Made by a program: the position numbers and the translations under genes. A stretch of DNA of 52,500 nucleotides from Symbiodinium natans (Eukaryota; Sar; Dinophyceae; Suessiales; Symbiodiniaceae), in assembly GCA_905221605.1 (NCBI GenBank), contig CAJNDS010002424.1, positions 241,709 to 294,208 of the forward strand. Direction: 5' to 3'. The notes below the pieces were generated by a model. The model had not been told where the DNA came from. It did not search any database and was given only the letters and a program-made list of their open reading frames with translations. This document shows positions 1 to 10,771 of this stretch, piece after piece (the stretch's first letter is position 1; each line of letters opens with the position of its first letter).

Positions 1-21
1 CCTAATTAAACCCTAAACCCT

Positions 22-118
22 CAAGCCCCCTGTAACTTGAAAGTATTAAGAAAACGAATCTCCTTGAAACTCCTCGAAACTCCTCGAAACTTCCCCGGAC
101 CTGAACCCTTAATAATTT
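22..118 (-). repeat. Dispersed repeat, inverted relative to 29171-29268
   Basis: This stretch (tcaagcc, taacttgaa, then aaactcctcgaaact and ttccccggacctgaaccc) is the imperfect reverse complement of 29171-29268, which reads gggttcaggtccggggaa through caagttacag to ggcttgagg. Both copies abut telomeric arrays, so this is an intron-borne repeat family rather than a chance match. Confidence 0.6.
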
Positions 119-210
119 CAATAAACCCTAAACCCTAAACCCTAAACCCTAAACCCTAAAAACCCGAAACCCTCAACCCTCAACCCTCAACCCTAAACCC
201 TAAACCCCAC

Positions 211-300
211 ACCAATGAATGCCTCAATCGGTTCCATCACTGGCCGCTGGGCGATCTCTTCACGGAGCTCCTCCTGTGAATCGAAGTGCAGGGCTTTGAG
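211..300. other. Exon-like island, strand unresolved
   Basis: A unique GC-rich island sits between a CCCTAAA array and a TTTAGGG array. On the minus strand a frame reads EELREEIAQRPVMEPIEAF between a CACAG acceptor and a GTGTGG donor. On the plus strand frames starting at ATG (about 216) are also open. The minus reading is slightly better because both splice sites are present, but it disagrees with the plus-strand polarity of the rest of the window. Confidence 0.3.
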
Positions 301-311
301 GGTTTGGGGGG

Positions 312-569
312 TTTAGGGTTTAGGGTTTAGGGTTTAGGGTTTAGGGTCTAGGGTTTAGGGTTTAGGGTTTAGGGTTTAGGGTTTGGGGTTTAGGGTTTAG
401 GGTTTAGGGTTTAGGGTTTAGGGTTTAGGGTTTAGGGTTTAGGGTTTAGGGTTTAGGGTTTAGGGTTTAGGGTTTAGGGTTTAGGGTTTAGGGTTTAGGG
501 TTTAGGGTTTAGGGTTTAGGGTTTAGGGTTTAGGGTTTAGGGTTTAGGGTTTAGGGTTTAGGGGTTTTA
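312..569 (+). repeat. TTTAGGG array, about 37 copies
   Basis: This is one of the longest G-strand telomeric arrays in the window, almost perfect apart from one TCTAGGG and one TTTGGGG unit. The following 570-989 is unique sequence with many tagggtttat-like degenerate units. I see no supportable gene there. Confidence 0.95.
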
Positions 570-1020
570 GGCCCCAAGCCCCGCAGGCCTATGCTTGGGG
601 GGTTAACTAGGGACTGGCGTAAGGTCGAGGAAACTCGGCGGGGTTTATAGGGTCTATAGGGCTTGTAGGTTTTGCAGGGTTCGGGCTTACGGGGTTTATA
701 GGCGTTTACAGGGTTTGTAAAGTTCTTAGAGTTCAGGCGTTGGGTTGCTTGGCTTGATCAGCCGTGCTACTTGGGTTTATGCTTTGTTGGCGTTTGCCGT
801 GATTGCCGAGGGTCTCAAGGCATACGATTTAGGGTTCCAGTCTACCGGAAAATTCTGCCTCCTTGGTTACTTGGTGCTATCCCCTTGGGGTATAATAGGC
901 TTGCAACGCAGGATGTTTGAAGGTTTATTGGGGGTTTGCAAAGGCAAACATGGCACGAAGGACCCGAATGTATCGGATCAACTTTTGTCATTAGTAGTCA
1001 TAGTAGTGATAGTAGTAGTC

Positions 1021-1317
1021 GTCGTCGTCGTCGCAGTAGCAGTGATAGTAGGAATAGTAGCAGTAGCGATAGCAGCAGCAATAGCAGTAGCAGTAGCAGT
1101 AGCAGTAGCAGTAGCAGTAGCAGTAGATAGTGGTAGTGGTAGTGGTAGTGGTAGTGGTAGTGGTAGTGGTAGTGGTAGTGCTGGTGGTAGTGGTAGTGGT
1201 AGTGGTAGTGGTAGTGGTAGTGGTAGTGGTAGTGGTAGTGGTAGTGGTAGTGGTAGTGGTAGTGGTGGTGGTAGTGGTAGTGGTGGTCGTAGTGGTAGTG
1301 GTAGTGGTAGAGGTGGC

Positions 1318-1364
<47 letters not shown>

Positions 1365-1373
1365 CAGGAGCAG

Positions 1374-1417
<44 letters not shown>

Positions 1418-1514
1418 ATAGTAGTAGTAATTTTAGTAGTAGTAGTAATAATAATAATAGTAGTAATAGTCGTAGTAATAATAGTAGTAATAGTGGTAGT
1501 AGTAATAATAATGA

Positions 1515-1597
<83 letters not shown>

Positions 1598-1606
1598 ATA
1601 GTAGCA
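1021..1606. repeat. GTA / GTAGCA / GGTAGT microsatellite
   Basis: Three blocks follow each other: (GTAGCA)n to about 1126, (GGTAGT)n at about 1127-1320, then (AGT)n to about 1606 with scattered interruptions. A period divisible by three keeps every frame open, so long Ser, Gly-Ser, Val, Leu or Thr open frames arise on both strands. I do not regard them as genes. Confidence 0.95.
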
Positions 1607-1800
1607 GCAGCAGCAGGCCCACGTCCTTTACTTGACGCTGTTTTTTTCTTTGCATGTGCTTGAAATGGAGACATGCAGAATGCGTGGCCAGCGCCGTGAA
1701 GTTATGGTTTTTTTGACATGTTCACATGGGTACAGAAGACTGAATTGGGGAGCTTTGAAATACCTTTTTTGTTGGTATGTGTGTGATCGCTCTGGATCTT

Positions 1801-2133
1801 ACCCCCCCCCCCCCAAAAAAAAAAAAAAATCATGCAAGCCCAAAAGCCAAAACCACTCATTTCAGAACCCAAAACCCCAAAGGCCCCAAACCTCATCCAA
1901 AAAAACATCATGCAAGACCGCAACGCCTGAACTCAGAACCCTCAGCCTTAAACCTCATCCCAACAAAAAACAAACCCCCCAACCCCCCAACCCCCCAACC
2001 CCCCCCCCCCCCCCCCGCCCCCAAAAAACCCCCCAAAAACCCCCCAAAACCCCCCCAAAAACCCCCCCAAACCACCCCCCCCCAAAACCCCCCCCCAAAA
2101 CCCCCCCCCCCCAAAACCCCCCCCCAAAACCCT
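1801..2133. repeat. C/A homopolymer and C6-A4 low-complexity tract
   Basis: C12 and A13 runs are followed at 1970-2133 by alternating C runs and AAAA. The complementary strand would be a strong G-quadruplex former. Pro-Lys open frames here are translated low complexity. Confidence 0.9.
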
Positions 2134-2289
2134 AAGGAAAAGCAATGCCCTCATAGGAAATGCTCCCCCAACTTTGCTGCAGACCCCGCTCCCCCCAACT
2201 TTGCTGCAGATGTGGCCAAGCCCTATGGCAAATGCACTGTAAAAGTAGTGAATCACAAACGAAACATAGCGTCAAAAAAGATGTACCCC

Positions 2290-2346
<57 letters not shown>

Positions 2347-2520
2347 CAGTAGTAGCAGTAGTAGTAAAAGAAGGATAGTAGGGTAGTAGGGAAGTAGGGT
2401 AGTAGTAGGGTAGTAGGGTCGCAGGGTCGTAGGGTAGTGCGGTAATAGGGTGGTAGAGTAGTACGGTAGTACTACAGTAGTACGGTAGGACCGGTAGTAG
2501 GGCAGTAGCGTAGTAGCGAA
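2290..2520. repeat. GTA trinucleotide and GTAGGG-like tract
   Basis: A pure (GTA)n block at about 2290-2345 decays into tagggtagtagggtagta-type sequence. It is probably microsatellite expansion from degenerate telomeric units. No gene is supported. Confidence 0.9.
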
Positions 2521-2656
2521 AAGGTCTCCTCCAACTCTGTCAGGAGCGAGAAAATAGCAGGACTGAGCCCAGCCTCGCCAGGGGCGAACAGACTTTTGGG
2601 GATTTGGCCTGAGGGTTTAGGGTTTAGGGTTTAGGGTTTATAGGGTTTAGGGTTTA

Positions 2657-2900
2657 GGGGTACGGTTACATGGTCCCTTGGTGTGGGCCCTTAAGGTTGT
2701 AGAGCTTCTAAGATTAGTTACATGGTCCCTTAGCATGGGCCCTCAAATGGGGGCCCGAAATATATGTGTATATATATATATATACATATATACGCCTTAT
2801 AATTATCCGGGACCCCTAGAAGGGGCCCTTAATCTTATTCCCCTGGCGCAGACATTTCCCATATACGAAAAATAGCCCCCAAATCACCCCTAAGTGACCC
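2657..2900 (+). mobile_element. Element family 4 copies (tacatggtccctta motif)
   Basis: Two close copies of a short interspersed element begin gttacatggtccctt at 2664 and 2716. The same head recurs at about 3486, 19220 and 26643. The copies lie in non-island sequence and contain a TA-rich core. There are no coding features, so it is MITE-like, with weak boundaries. Confidence 0.4.
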
Positions 2901-2971
2901 CCGGTCCCTAACCCTAAACCCTAAACCCGAAACCCTCAGCCCTAAACCCTAAACCCTAAACCCTCCTCTAG

Positions 2972-3061
2972 TCCCTGGAATTTCGGCTTTGGGTTCGGCC
3001 TCCAGCGCACGATTGCGGATGTGAGGCAAGAGGGTTGACATCAGCTCGGCGTTGGACCTCA
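2972..3061 (+). CDS. Candidate internal exon
   Basis: The island between a CCCTAAA array (ends about 2963) and a TTTAGGG-type array (starts about 3068) has acceptor CCTCCTCTAG and donor GTAAGG. The 30 codons between them are open in phase 0 (SLEFRLWVRPPAHD...). A second plus frame (PWNFGFGFGLQRTIADVRQE) is also open up to a GTTGAC. Strand is moderately supported by both splice sites; product unknown. Confidence 0.33.
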
Positions 3062-4187
3062 GTAAGGCTTAGGGTTTAGGTTTCAGGGTTCAGGGTTCAG
3101 GGTTCAGGGTTTAGGGTTTAGGGCGCCCGGCGGGAAATTTGAGATGCGTGGTGGTTCTGACTGTAGGGGGGGTGCCCTTTTGAAGGGGGGGGTGGGTTTC
3201 TAGAATAAGGATTGTAGGCTCCGGCTCTCTAGTCTTTGTTTACACAGTAAGTTTGAAAAGCTTATACAGGGCTTAGGGATTGTTATGTGTTGTAGGGGTT
3301 TTAGGGTTTTTAATGTTGTTTAGGGGTTTGAGGGCTTAGGGCTTTTAATGTTTTGTAGGGGTTTTTTAGGGTTTAGGGTTAGCCGGTAGCCCTTTACGGG
3401 GAACACTCACCAGATTAAGGATGCTAGCCTACAGCCTAAACGCTGAACCCCGATATGGTACCTGAATTCTATAATCTTGGGGTAGTTTCATGGTCCCTTA
3501 CTATGGGGCCTTAAAAGGGTGCCCCCTTTTTGCGACTTATATATCCCTATTACAAATGAAGGGCCCAAACATCCGAATCCTTTAGGGCCGGGGGTAGGGG
3601 ACCATGCTAAGGGCCCCAGGCCCATGCAACTACCCTCAGATACAAGGTCCTGAGCAAGGAAAGCATTTGAGGATTCAATTTGTGCGCCGTCCATCCTCGG
3701 GATCGAAAAAAAGTAGGATCCACCCGAACCTCCCAACTACGCTCTACTTGGTTCTGGGGCCGTATAAGCCCCTATACAGGGCAGTGGGGGGGGGGGGGGG
3801 GGGGGGTGCCTTGGACACTTAACGTCTATTCTGCGCGTGCTCTTTGTTTTCGCAAACCTCTCTGGGATTGGGTTCTCGTTTGGCGCTTCAACGCGGAAGG
3901 CGTTCTATCGGATCGCTTTCTGGCGAAAGAGGCCACGAAGAGGAGACGGTCAACGGAGGACGGTGGGATGACGGAATGAAAAAAGACGGGAGGCCACGGA
4001 GACGACACGGTCAAGGGAGGGGGGTCGGAACATTTAGAGGAGCGTGGCGGACCATGCATGGATGTCAGGTTGACGCACGGGTTCGGGAACAAGGATGGGG
4101 GGGAGCGCGGAAAGGGAGCATTCGGTCGATGGGCACGAGAGTCACACGCGGACAAGACGATGGGGTAGTCACCTAACGCCCTCCGTG
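3062..4187. other. Non-island sequence with degenerate telomeric units and a G run
   Basis: Mixed unique and degenerate tagggtttt units are followed by a G run at 3785-3806 and GC-rich unique sequence. Open frames exist on both strands, but none is bounded by convincing splice sites or start context. I assign no gene. Confidence 0.6.
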
Positions 4188-4497
4188 CGCGCCCTCCGCG
4201 CCCTCCGCCGCCCTCGGCGCCCTCGGCGCCCTCCGCGTCCTCCGCGCCCTCCGCGCCCTCCGCGCCCTCCGCACCCTGCACGCGCGCTCCGCACGCTCCG
4301 CGCCCTCCGCGCTCCGCGCCCTCCGCCCCTCCGCGCCCTCCCCTCCGCGCCCTCCGCGCCCTCCGCGCCCTCCGCGCCCTCCGCGCCCTCCGCGACCCTC
4401 CGCGCCCTCCGCGCCCTCCGCGCCCTCCGCGCCCTCCGCGCCCTCCGCGTCCTCCGCGTCCTCGCCCTCCGCGCCCTCCGCGCCCTCCGCGCCCCCG
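4188..4497. repeat. 9-bp satellite, unit CCCTCCGCG
   Basis: About 33 copies of CCCTCCGCG occur with a few CTCGGCG and CTGCACG variants. The period is a multiple of three, so long Leu-Arg-Ala and Gly-Ala-Glu open frames appear on both strands. They are repeat translation, not genes. Confidence 0.95.
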
Positions 4498-4983
4498 CTC
4501 AGGACACTGGGTGCTGATGCTGAGGGTGCATGGCGTCTATTCTGCGGGTGCGTTGCGTCTATTCTGCGGGTGTTTCCTTTGTAAAGTATTTGTTTACAAG
4601 GCACGCACGTGCAGCATAGCCTTTAAGTGTCCATCTTACGGGGGGGGGGGGCGGTGGAGTGAGTTGGGGTTTTCAAGGTCCCTAGATAGCGCCAGCAGCC
4701 CGCAAACTTCTGCCGATGGGCATCTGCTGCATGAGGCGACGCTTCACCTCTTAGGGCAACAGGGGGGAAGGGAGGGCTTTTTCGGTTTAGGGCTACAAGC
4801 TGCTTCGACTGCGAAGTATCTGCCACCGAACCCTCCACCCTAAACCCTCCACCCTAAACCCTACACCCTACAACCTAACACCCCAAGCACTAAAACCCAA
4901 AAACCCTAAACCCTAAACCCTAAACCCTAAACCCTAAACCCTAAACCCTAAACCCTAAACCCTAAACCCTAAACCCTAAACCC

Positions 4984-5083
4984 CACCTGGTCTGGCTTGG
5001 CAACGGGGCCGTCATGGCGCAAGTGGCAGAACCGGCATGAAGCGCCTTGCTCACAGCACCTTCAGGGAAGCTTTGGTCTGTGT
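4984..5083. other. Exon-like island, strand unresolved
   Basis: This unique island between a 14-copy CCCTAAA array and a 15-copy TTTAGGG array stays open in one minus frame with canonical sites (acceptor CACAG, donor CCAG-GTGGGG; frame FPEGAVSKALHAGSATCAM). Two plus frames are also open up to the donor TTTG-GTCTGTG (GMKRLAHSTFREAL). The plus side lacks an AG at the left edge unless the internal GGCAG near 5032 is used. Confidence 0.3.
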
Positions 5084-5249
5084 TTAGGGTTTAGGGTTTA
5101 GGGTTTAGGGTTTAGGGTTTAGGGTTTAGGGTTTAGGGTTTAGGGTTTAGGGTTTAGGGTTTAGGGTTTAGGGTTTCGGGTTTCGGGTTGGGGTTTTTAG
5201 GGGCTATAGGGTTTATAGGGTTTACAGGGTTTAGGGTTTATAGGGTCCC

Positions 5250-7075
5250 TTGAAGGGGGGGTCAAGGGGGGGTATGTAACTCCCCAAGGCTCCCTCCAAG
5301 GTTTTGGGGGTTCCCTACCTTCCATGAAACAATCCTTAAAAAGAAGGATTCTGATAGGGGGTACTACAACAACCATCTGTTAGTAGAAGGGGGAACATCA
5401 GGCTTAGGGGGGGGGGGGGGGGTTAGGCTGGGGTTTCAGTTGGGTTAGGGTTTAGGGTTTAGGGTTTAGGGATGAAGAAAGCCTTGGCTGCGTGCGTGTG
5501 CGCACACGCATCTCGTCGCCCTAAACCAATGCCAACCAAATCACAAAATTCACCAACAAAAAACGAAGTTTCCCAAATCCAAGCCCCCAGTCGAACTCTA
5601 AACCCGAAACCCCCCAAAAAACCCTTCTGAGAATCTCTCAACCCACAATTTTCTCAGCCCTGGAGCCACAGCCTTGCGGCATGTCGAGCGTCAAGCGGTC
5701 CCTAATTCGTGAACTTTGTAGGTTCAGGGTTCACGCGAACTTCTATTCCCGCAGCTCCCGCGACTTACCCCGAAAAAGCACCCTCAACAACCTGCACAGC
5801 CTATGTGATACAGGGGCCTTAGTAATTAGAACCATGTCTTGGGGGGGTCGTTCTGGTATATTTTTTCTGGGGACTCATAAGGGGATGGTTGGTGTTCGCA
5901 ATGCTTCCGACCCCCTCCCAAAATTCGTCACACCCGCCCCCTTATGGTGGGATTGCAGCTGGGCCGCCCCGAGCGCATCAGCCGAACACAAGGGCGGCTG
6001 CACAGCTCCGGGTGGCCGTTGCTTCCTTAGTAGCCCAAGTAGTGATAATATCATAAGGGAGCCTTAGGGTTTAGGGTTTAGGGTTTAGGGTTAGGGTTTA
6101 GGGTTTAGGGTTTAGGGTTTAGGGTTTAGGGTTTAGGGTTTAGGGTTTAGGGTTTAGGGTTTAGGGTTTAGGGTTTAGGGTTTAGGGTTTAGGGTTTAGG
6201 GTTTAGGGTTTAGGGTTTAGGGTTTAGGGTTACTTTATAAGGGGCCTTGAGCCCAAAAAAGGGAACAAGGGCACCGGTGGGCTACCAAGCTTCCCGCGGA
6301 CGGCAACGCATGGTCGCCAAGAAGATTGACCTTAGGTCATTGGGTTTAGGGTTTAGGGTTTCGGGTTTAGGGTTTAGGGTTTAGGGTTTACTTTGGGGAG
6401 GTCTGGGGGGGGGGGGGGGGGGGGGGCGATTGGAAGCTCATGTGGGGTTTAGGGGTTAAGGTAGTTTAGGGTTTAGGGTTTAGGGTTTAGGGTTTAGGGT
6501 TTAGGGTTTAGGGTTTCAGGGTGTTGCCTTAATGATCTGGATGAGGCTTACATAGGGGACGAAGGGTAATGAAGATGCAAAAAAAGTACGTTCAAACCTA
6601 CCCCCGTTGAGGCCAGACTTCCCCCCCCCCTCATACGATTGGATTGCAAGTCTAACGCCATATTAAGCCACCATGGCTGTAAGCCGAGGTTTAGAGTCAG
6701 GGTCTCGGATTTAGGGAACTTACGTGTTACAAATTTCGAAGCGTGTTAAGACGGGGCTCCAGCATCGATCCCCATTTGAAAAAAATCAGTATCACGATGA
6801 CAGATTACTGCCAAGCTTCTGTCCGCTCGTTCTGTCTCTCTGTCTCCCTCTCTCTCCTCGCGCGCTCACTCTCCACTGGCTGCCTCTCAACAGGGGTTTA
6901 GGGTTTAGGGTTTAGGGTTTGGGGTTTGGGGTTTGGGGTTTGGGGTTTAGGGTTTAGGGTTTGGCTGGTCTTAGCGCCTGGTGCAAGTGCGTTCAAGCTT
7001 GCAGGACCTTGAAACTGGAGGATGCTTGAAGATTCTGATCCTAATTCTGTCTCAGATGCTGCAATGGTACACCCT
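5250..7075. other. Intron-like stretch with TTTAGGG arrays
   Basis: Several G-strand arrays (5445-5470, 6066-6232, 6340-6390, 6465-6520, 6895-6965) are separated by unique sequence. It includes G runs near 5408-5422 and 6406-6426 and a piece similar to element family 4 near 5860. No island bounded by CCCTAAA on its left occurs here, and I see no supportable gene. Confidence 0.5.
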
Positions 7076-7132
7076 AAGCCCTAAACCCTAAACCCTAAAC
7101 CCTAAACCCTAAACCCCAAACATCACGTGCAG

Positions 7133-7596
7133 AACCCAGGCGCTGGCAAGGGCACCGCGCAGTCTGGCGGTTGAAACGATTGCGCCCACGCATCGTCATC
7201 CGGCCATGCCGGCCACTCTGCCTGTTCGGACCAAGCATACCTCGGGGGCGGCCGCTGCATAGAGGTAGGGTTTGGGGTTTGGGGTTTGGGGTTTGGGGTT
7301 TGGGGTTTGGGGTTTGGGGTTTGGGGTTTAGGGTTTAGGGTTTAGGGTTTAGGGTTGAGGGTTGAGGGTTGAGGGTTTAGCAGCTCCAGGTCGAGCAATC
7401 TCCAGTAGAGCCGCTGTTTGGACTCTCGAAAAAAAAACCCACCCATCCAGAGAATCCCAAAACATTAAGAATTACAAAGTTTACATTATTTTTCATCAGC
7501 ACGCCCTGTCCTCCAACCTCACTCTGTCATGGACCATCCTACCCACGAACCATTTCATCGGCCCGCAAGAGGGGCCGCCAGAAGAACAGAGTAGGG

Positions 7597-7680
<84 letters not shown>

Positions 7681-10600
7681 GGCGTGGGAAATGGACCTTA
7701 GCCACGAAGAAATGACCCTTAGCCACGAAGAAATGACCCTTAGCCACGAAGAAATGACCCTTAGCCACGAAGAAATGACCCTTAGCCACGAAGAAATGAC
7801 CCTTAGCCTCGAAGAAATGGCCCTTAGCCACGAAGGAAATGACCCTTAGCCACGAAGAAATGACCCTTAGCCACGAAGAAATGACCCTTAGCCACGAAGA
7901 AATGACCCTTAGCCACGAAGAAATGACCCTTAGCCACGAAGAAATGACCCTTAGCCACGAAGAAATGACCCTTAGCCACGAAGGAAATGACCCTTAGCCA
8001 CGAAGAAATGACCCTTAGCCACGAAAGAAATGACCCTTAGCCACGAAAGAAATGACCCTTAGCCACGAAGAAATGACCCTCAGCCACGAAGGAAATGACC
8101 CTTAGCCACGAAGAAATGACCCTTAGCCACGAAGGTGTATAGGGCATAAATATATATGGTAAGAGAGGTTTAGGGTTAGAGGCCTCTATGCTGCTATTTG
8201 CAAAAGAATCCCTCCCCCCAAAAAAACTGAGTGCATTATTGCTTCTAATATATATATATATATGTAGTGTTAAAACACAGCTGCATAAGAACATTGAAAA
8301 TTCCACAAAAATTCTGCAATCGATGAAGAGAGTACATTGGGAAATGGATATGCAAACAAAACTACAGCGGGAGTATTGCTTAAGAATTCCTTGCTTAAGA
8401 ATTTCAGGGGCTGAAATTTCTCATGCCTTGGATTTGTTCCGCCCCTTACTGGGTGCCTTGGACTTAAGAATTTGAGCCCCCCCCTGAAATCTGAGGGCAC
8501 ATTCTTAATCCAGTTGTTTTTTGCTTGTCATTGGGACTTTCCACTCACGACAACTCGAAAATCTTAGGTTGTAAAGCTTTTAAACGCAAGGAATTGAGAA
8601 TCTGAGCCCCTCAGGTTCTTAGCTTGTAAGCTTTGGCACACAAATCACAGACCTCCAGTTAAGAACCGCCCCTCAGATGCCGAAGGAAAAATCCCGAATC
8701 CCTCAGATTCTTAGCTCGTAAAGCTTTTACACAAGCGGCTGCCAAAGGAAAAACCCCGAATTAAGAATCTGAGCCCCTCAGATTCTTAGCTTGTCAAGCT
8801 TTTGCACAAGCAGGCCCAAATCACAGAAACCCACAACTAAGAACTTGAGCCCCTCAGATTCTTAGCTTCTCAGGCTTTGGGTTCAAGCGTTTCAGGACTG
8901 CATTACCTGAAAGGGATTGAGGGTCAGACCGCAGAAACCTCCAAATTAAGAATCTGAGGGGCTCAGATGCGTGCTCGCAAAGAACCTGAGCCCCTCAGAT
9001 TCTTAGCTCGCTAAGAATCTAAGCCCCTCAGATTCTTAGCTTGCGAAAGCTGTGCACAACCTCAAAAACTTCCAAATCAAGAATCTGAGCCCCTCAGATG
9101 CTTAGCTTGCATAGGCTGTACACAAGCTGCCGACCTGTCGACCTCAGAAACCTCCAACTTAAGAATCTGAGCCCCTACAGCAGAGTTATGTGTGAAAGAA
9201 TGCTTTGGGCTAGTGGCTACAGCGTCTTCCTTAAGTCGTAAGGATGCCGGCTCGAATCCCACTTAAGAATGTGCTAAGAATCTGAGCCCCGCCTGAAGCC
9301 GGAAGAACATCAAAAGGCACACTGAACAAGTCGTTCTCTAGTTAAGAATCTGAGCCCCCTCTGACCAGACCCTCGCACATTCTTAACCAACGCTCGCACT
9401 GTATAAAAGGAATGTCAGAATCTCAGCCTGTCACCCCCCCCCCCCCCCTCCCATCCCCCAAAACCCTGCTTAAGGCTCGAGGTTGAAGGTTCACGGCAAC
9501 CCCACCAAAAGGTCTTGGGCATTCGGCGTGTAAAGTTGGGATGTTCCGCCTGATACTAACAGTCCTTACTTGGGATCATAGTAATGTGGGACCTGCTTTA
9601 ATGTTGGGGGCCCCCCCCCCCGCCCCCCTGAACAGTCGGGGCGTGGATTGGGTCCTGATTACACGGCCCCGGGGGCTTATATGATTTTAATAGGGTGGAG
9701 TTTAGATATGTTTAACAGGGGCAGCAATGCCCGGTCATCTTTTTTAAAGGCGCGCCACGTGGAATTTTCTTACGGCGCCCGGACGGTTTGACTTTAAAGC
9801 GGACCCCTCAAACAGTCAGGAGATCCTGAATAATTCCGCCAAATTGACTTTAAAGCGGCCCCCCCTAATAAAGCAGGTCCAACATTACCCCCGACTATAG
9901 CCCCTTTTAGGGACTGCTAGTATAAGGGGGGGGGGGGCACATCTCAAGTGAAAAGGTCTGCAAGGGGCCTTGTCTCGGGTTTCGCTGGGGATGTATGGCG
10001 CACTTCGGACGTTAGGTCTGTAAGGGTCGAGGTGTGAAGTCTACGGGATCAGGGCTTAGGTTGAGGGTTCTTGCACCCACATGGATACACCTGGTAAGGT
10101 CTTATTGGGTTTAAGGTGCAAACCGGCTTGTGGTTTAGGAATGTGGGGCTTACGGCGTGCCCGACGGACGCTTGCGACACGTCTGCGCCGGTAAGGTCGA
10201 TGTTGGTCGATGCGTCACACGCCAGGTTTGCGAGCGTCCGTTGGGCGATCTGGGTTGCCGTGGCTCGCATTGGGTAATATAGGGGCCGGAAGAATTACTC
10301 CTGGTTTTCCCTTATGGTCCCTTTATAAATATACTAAGGCCCCTATATTAAGTTGAGTTGTGCGAGAGGGTCCGCCCAAACGCTGAATGCGCCATCGGCC
10401 AGACGCACGAGTTCAAATCCTTCAGGCTGGTTCTTAGCAGGGAATGAGGGAATGAGGTACCCTATCGTCCTATATATACTTTTAAAGGATTGCGTAGTAC
10501 CTCAATTCATTGCTGGCAATTGGGAACTCGGTCGCCCGTCCGTTGCTCCCTCACGTGTCTTGCTGCTCCCCGACCTGCGCCTGCCTACCCCAACAGACAA

Positions 10601-10739
10601 GTGAGTGGGCTGGTGGGCTAAAGGTTTAGGGTCCGTATACAGCTGAATTACGGGTTATATACATATATATATATATGCATATATACATGTATCTGTATAT
10701 ATATATATACACATACATATCTACATCTACATATTTATG

Positions 10740-10771
<32 letters not shown>

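Noticed and set aside
1-210. Window start as a chromosome end
   Set aside because: The first arrays are short, interrupted and followed by unique sequence; arrays of equal or greater length occur throughout.
745-1674. Long Ser, Gly-Ser, Val, Leu and Thr open frames on both strands
   Set aside because: They exist only because the GTA/GGTAGT repeat has a period divisible by three; all frames are open at once.
4095-4604. 140-codon Leu-Arg-Ala and Gly-Ala-Glu open frames
   Set aside because: Translation of the 9-bp CCCTCCGCG satellite.
7496-7831. VAKGHFF repeat protein with poly-Pro on the minus strand
   Set aside because: Translation of the 21-bp satellite and the G run; no splice or start context.
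7681-8133. CRISPR-like array
   Set aside because: Units are contiguous 21-bp copies with no unique spacers, in a eukaryotic context.
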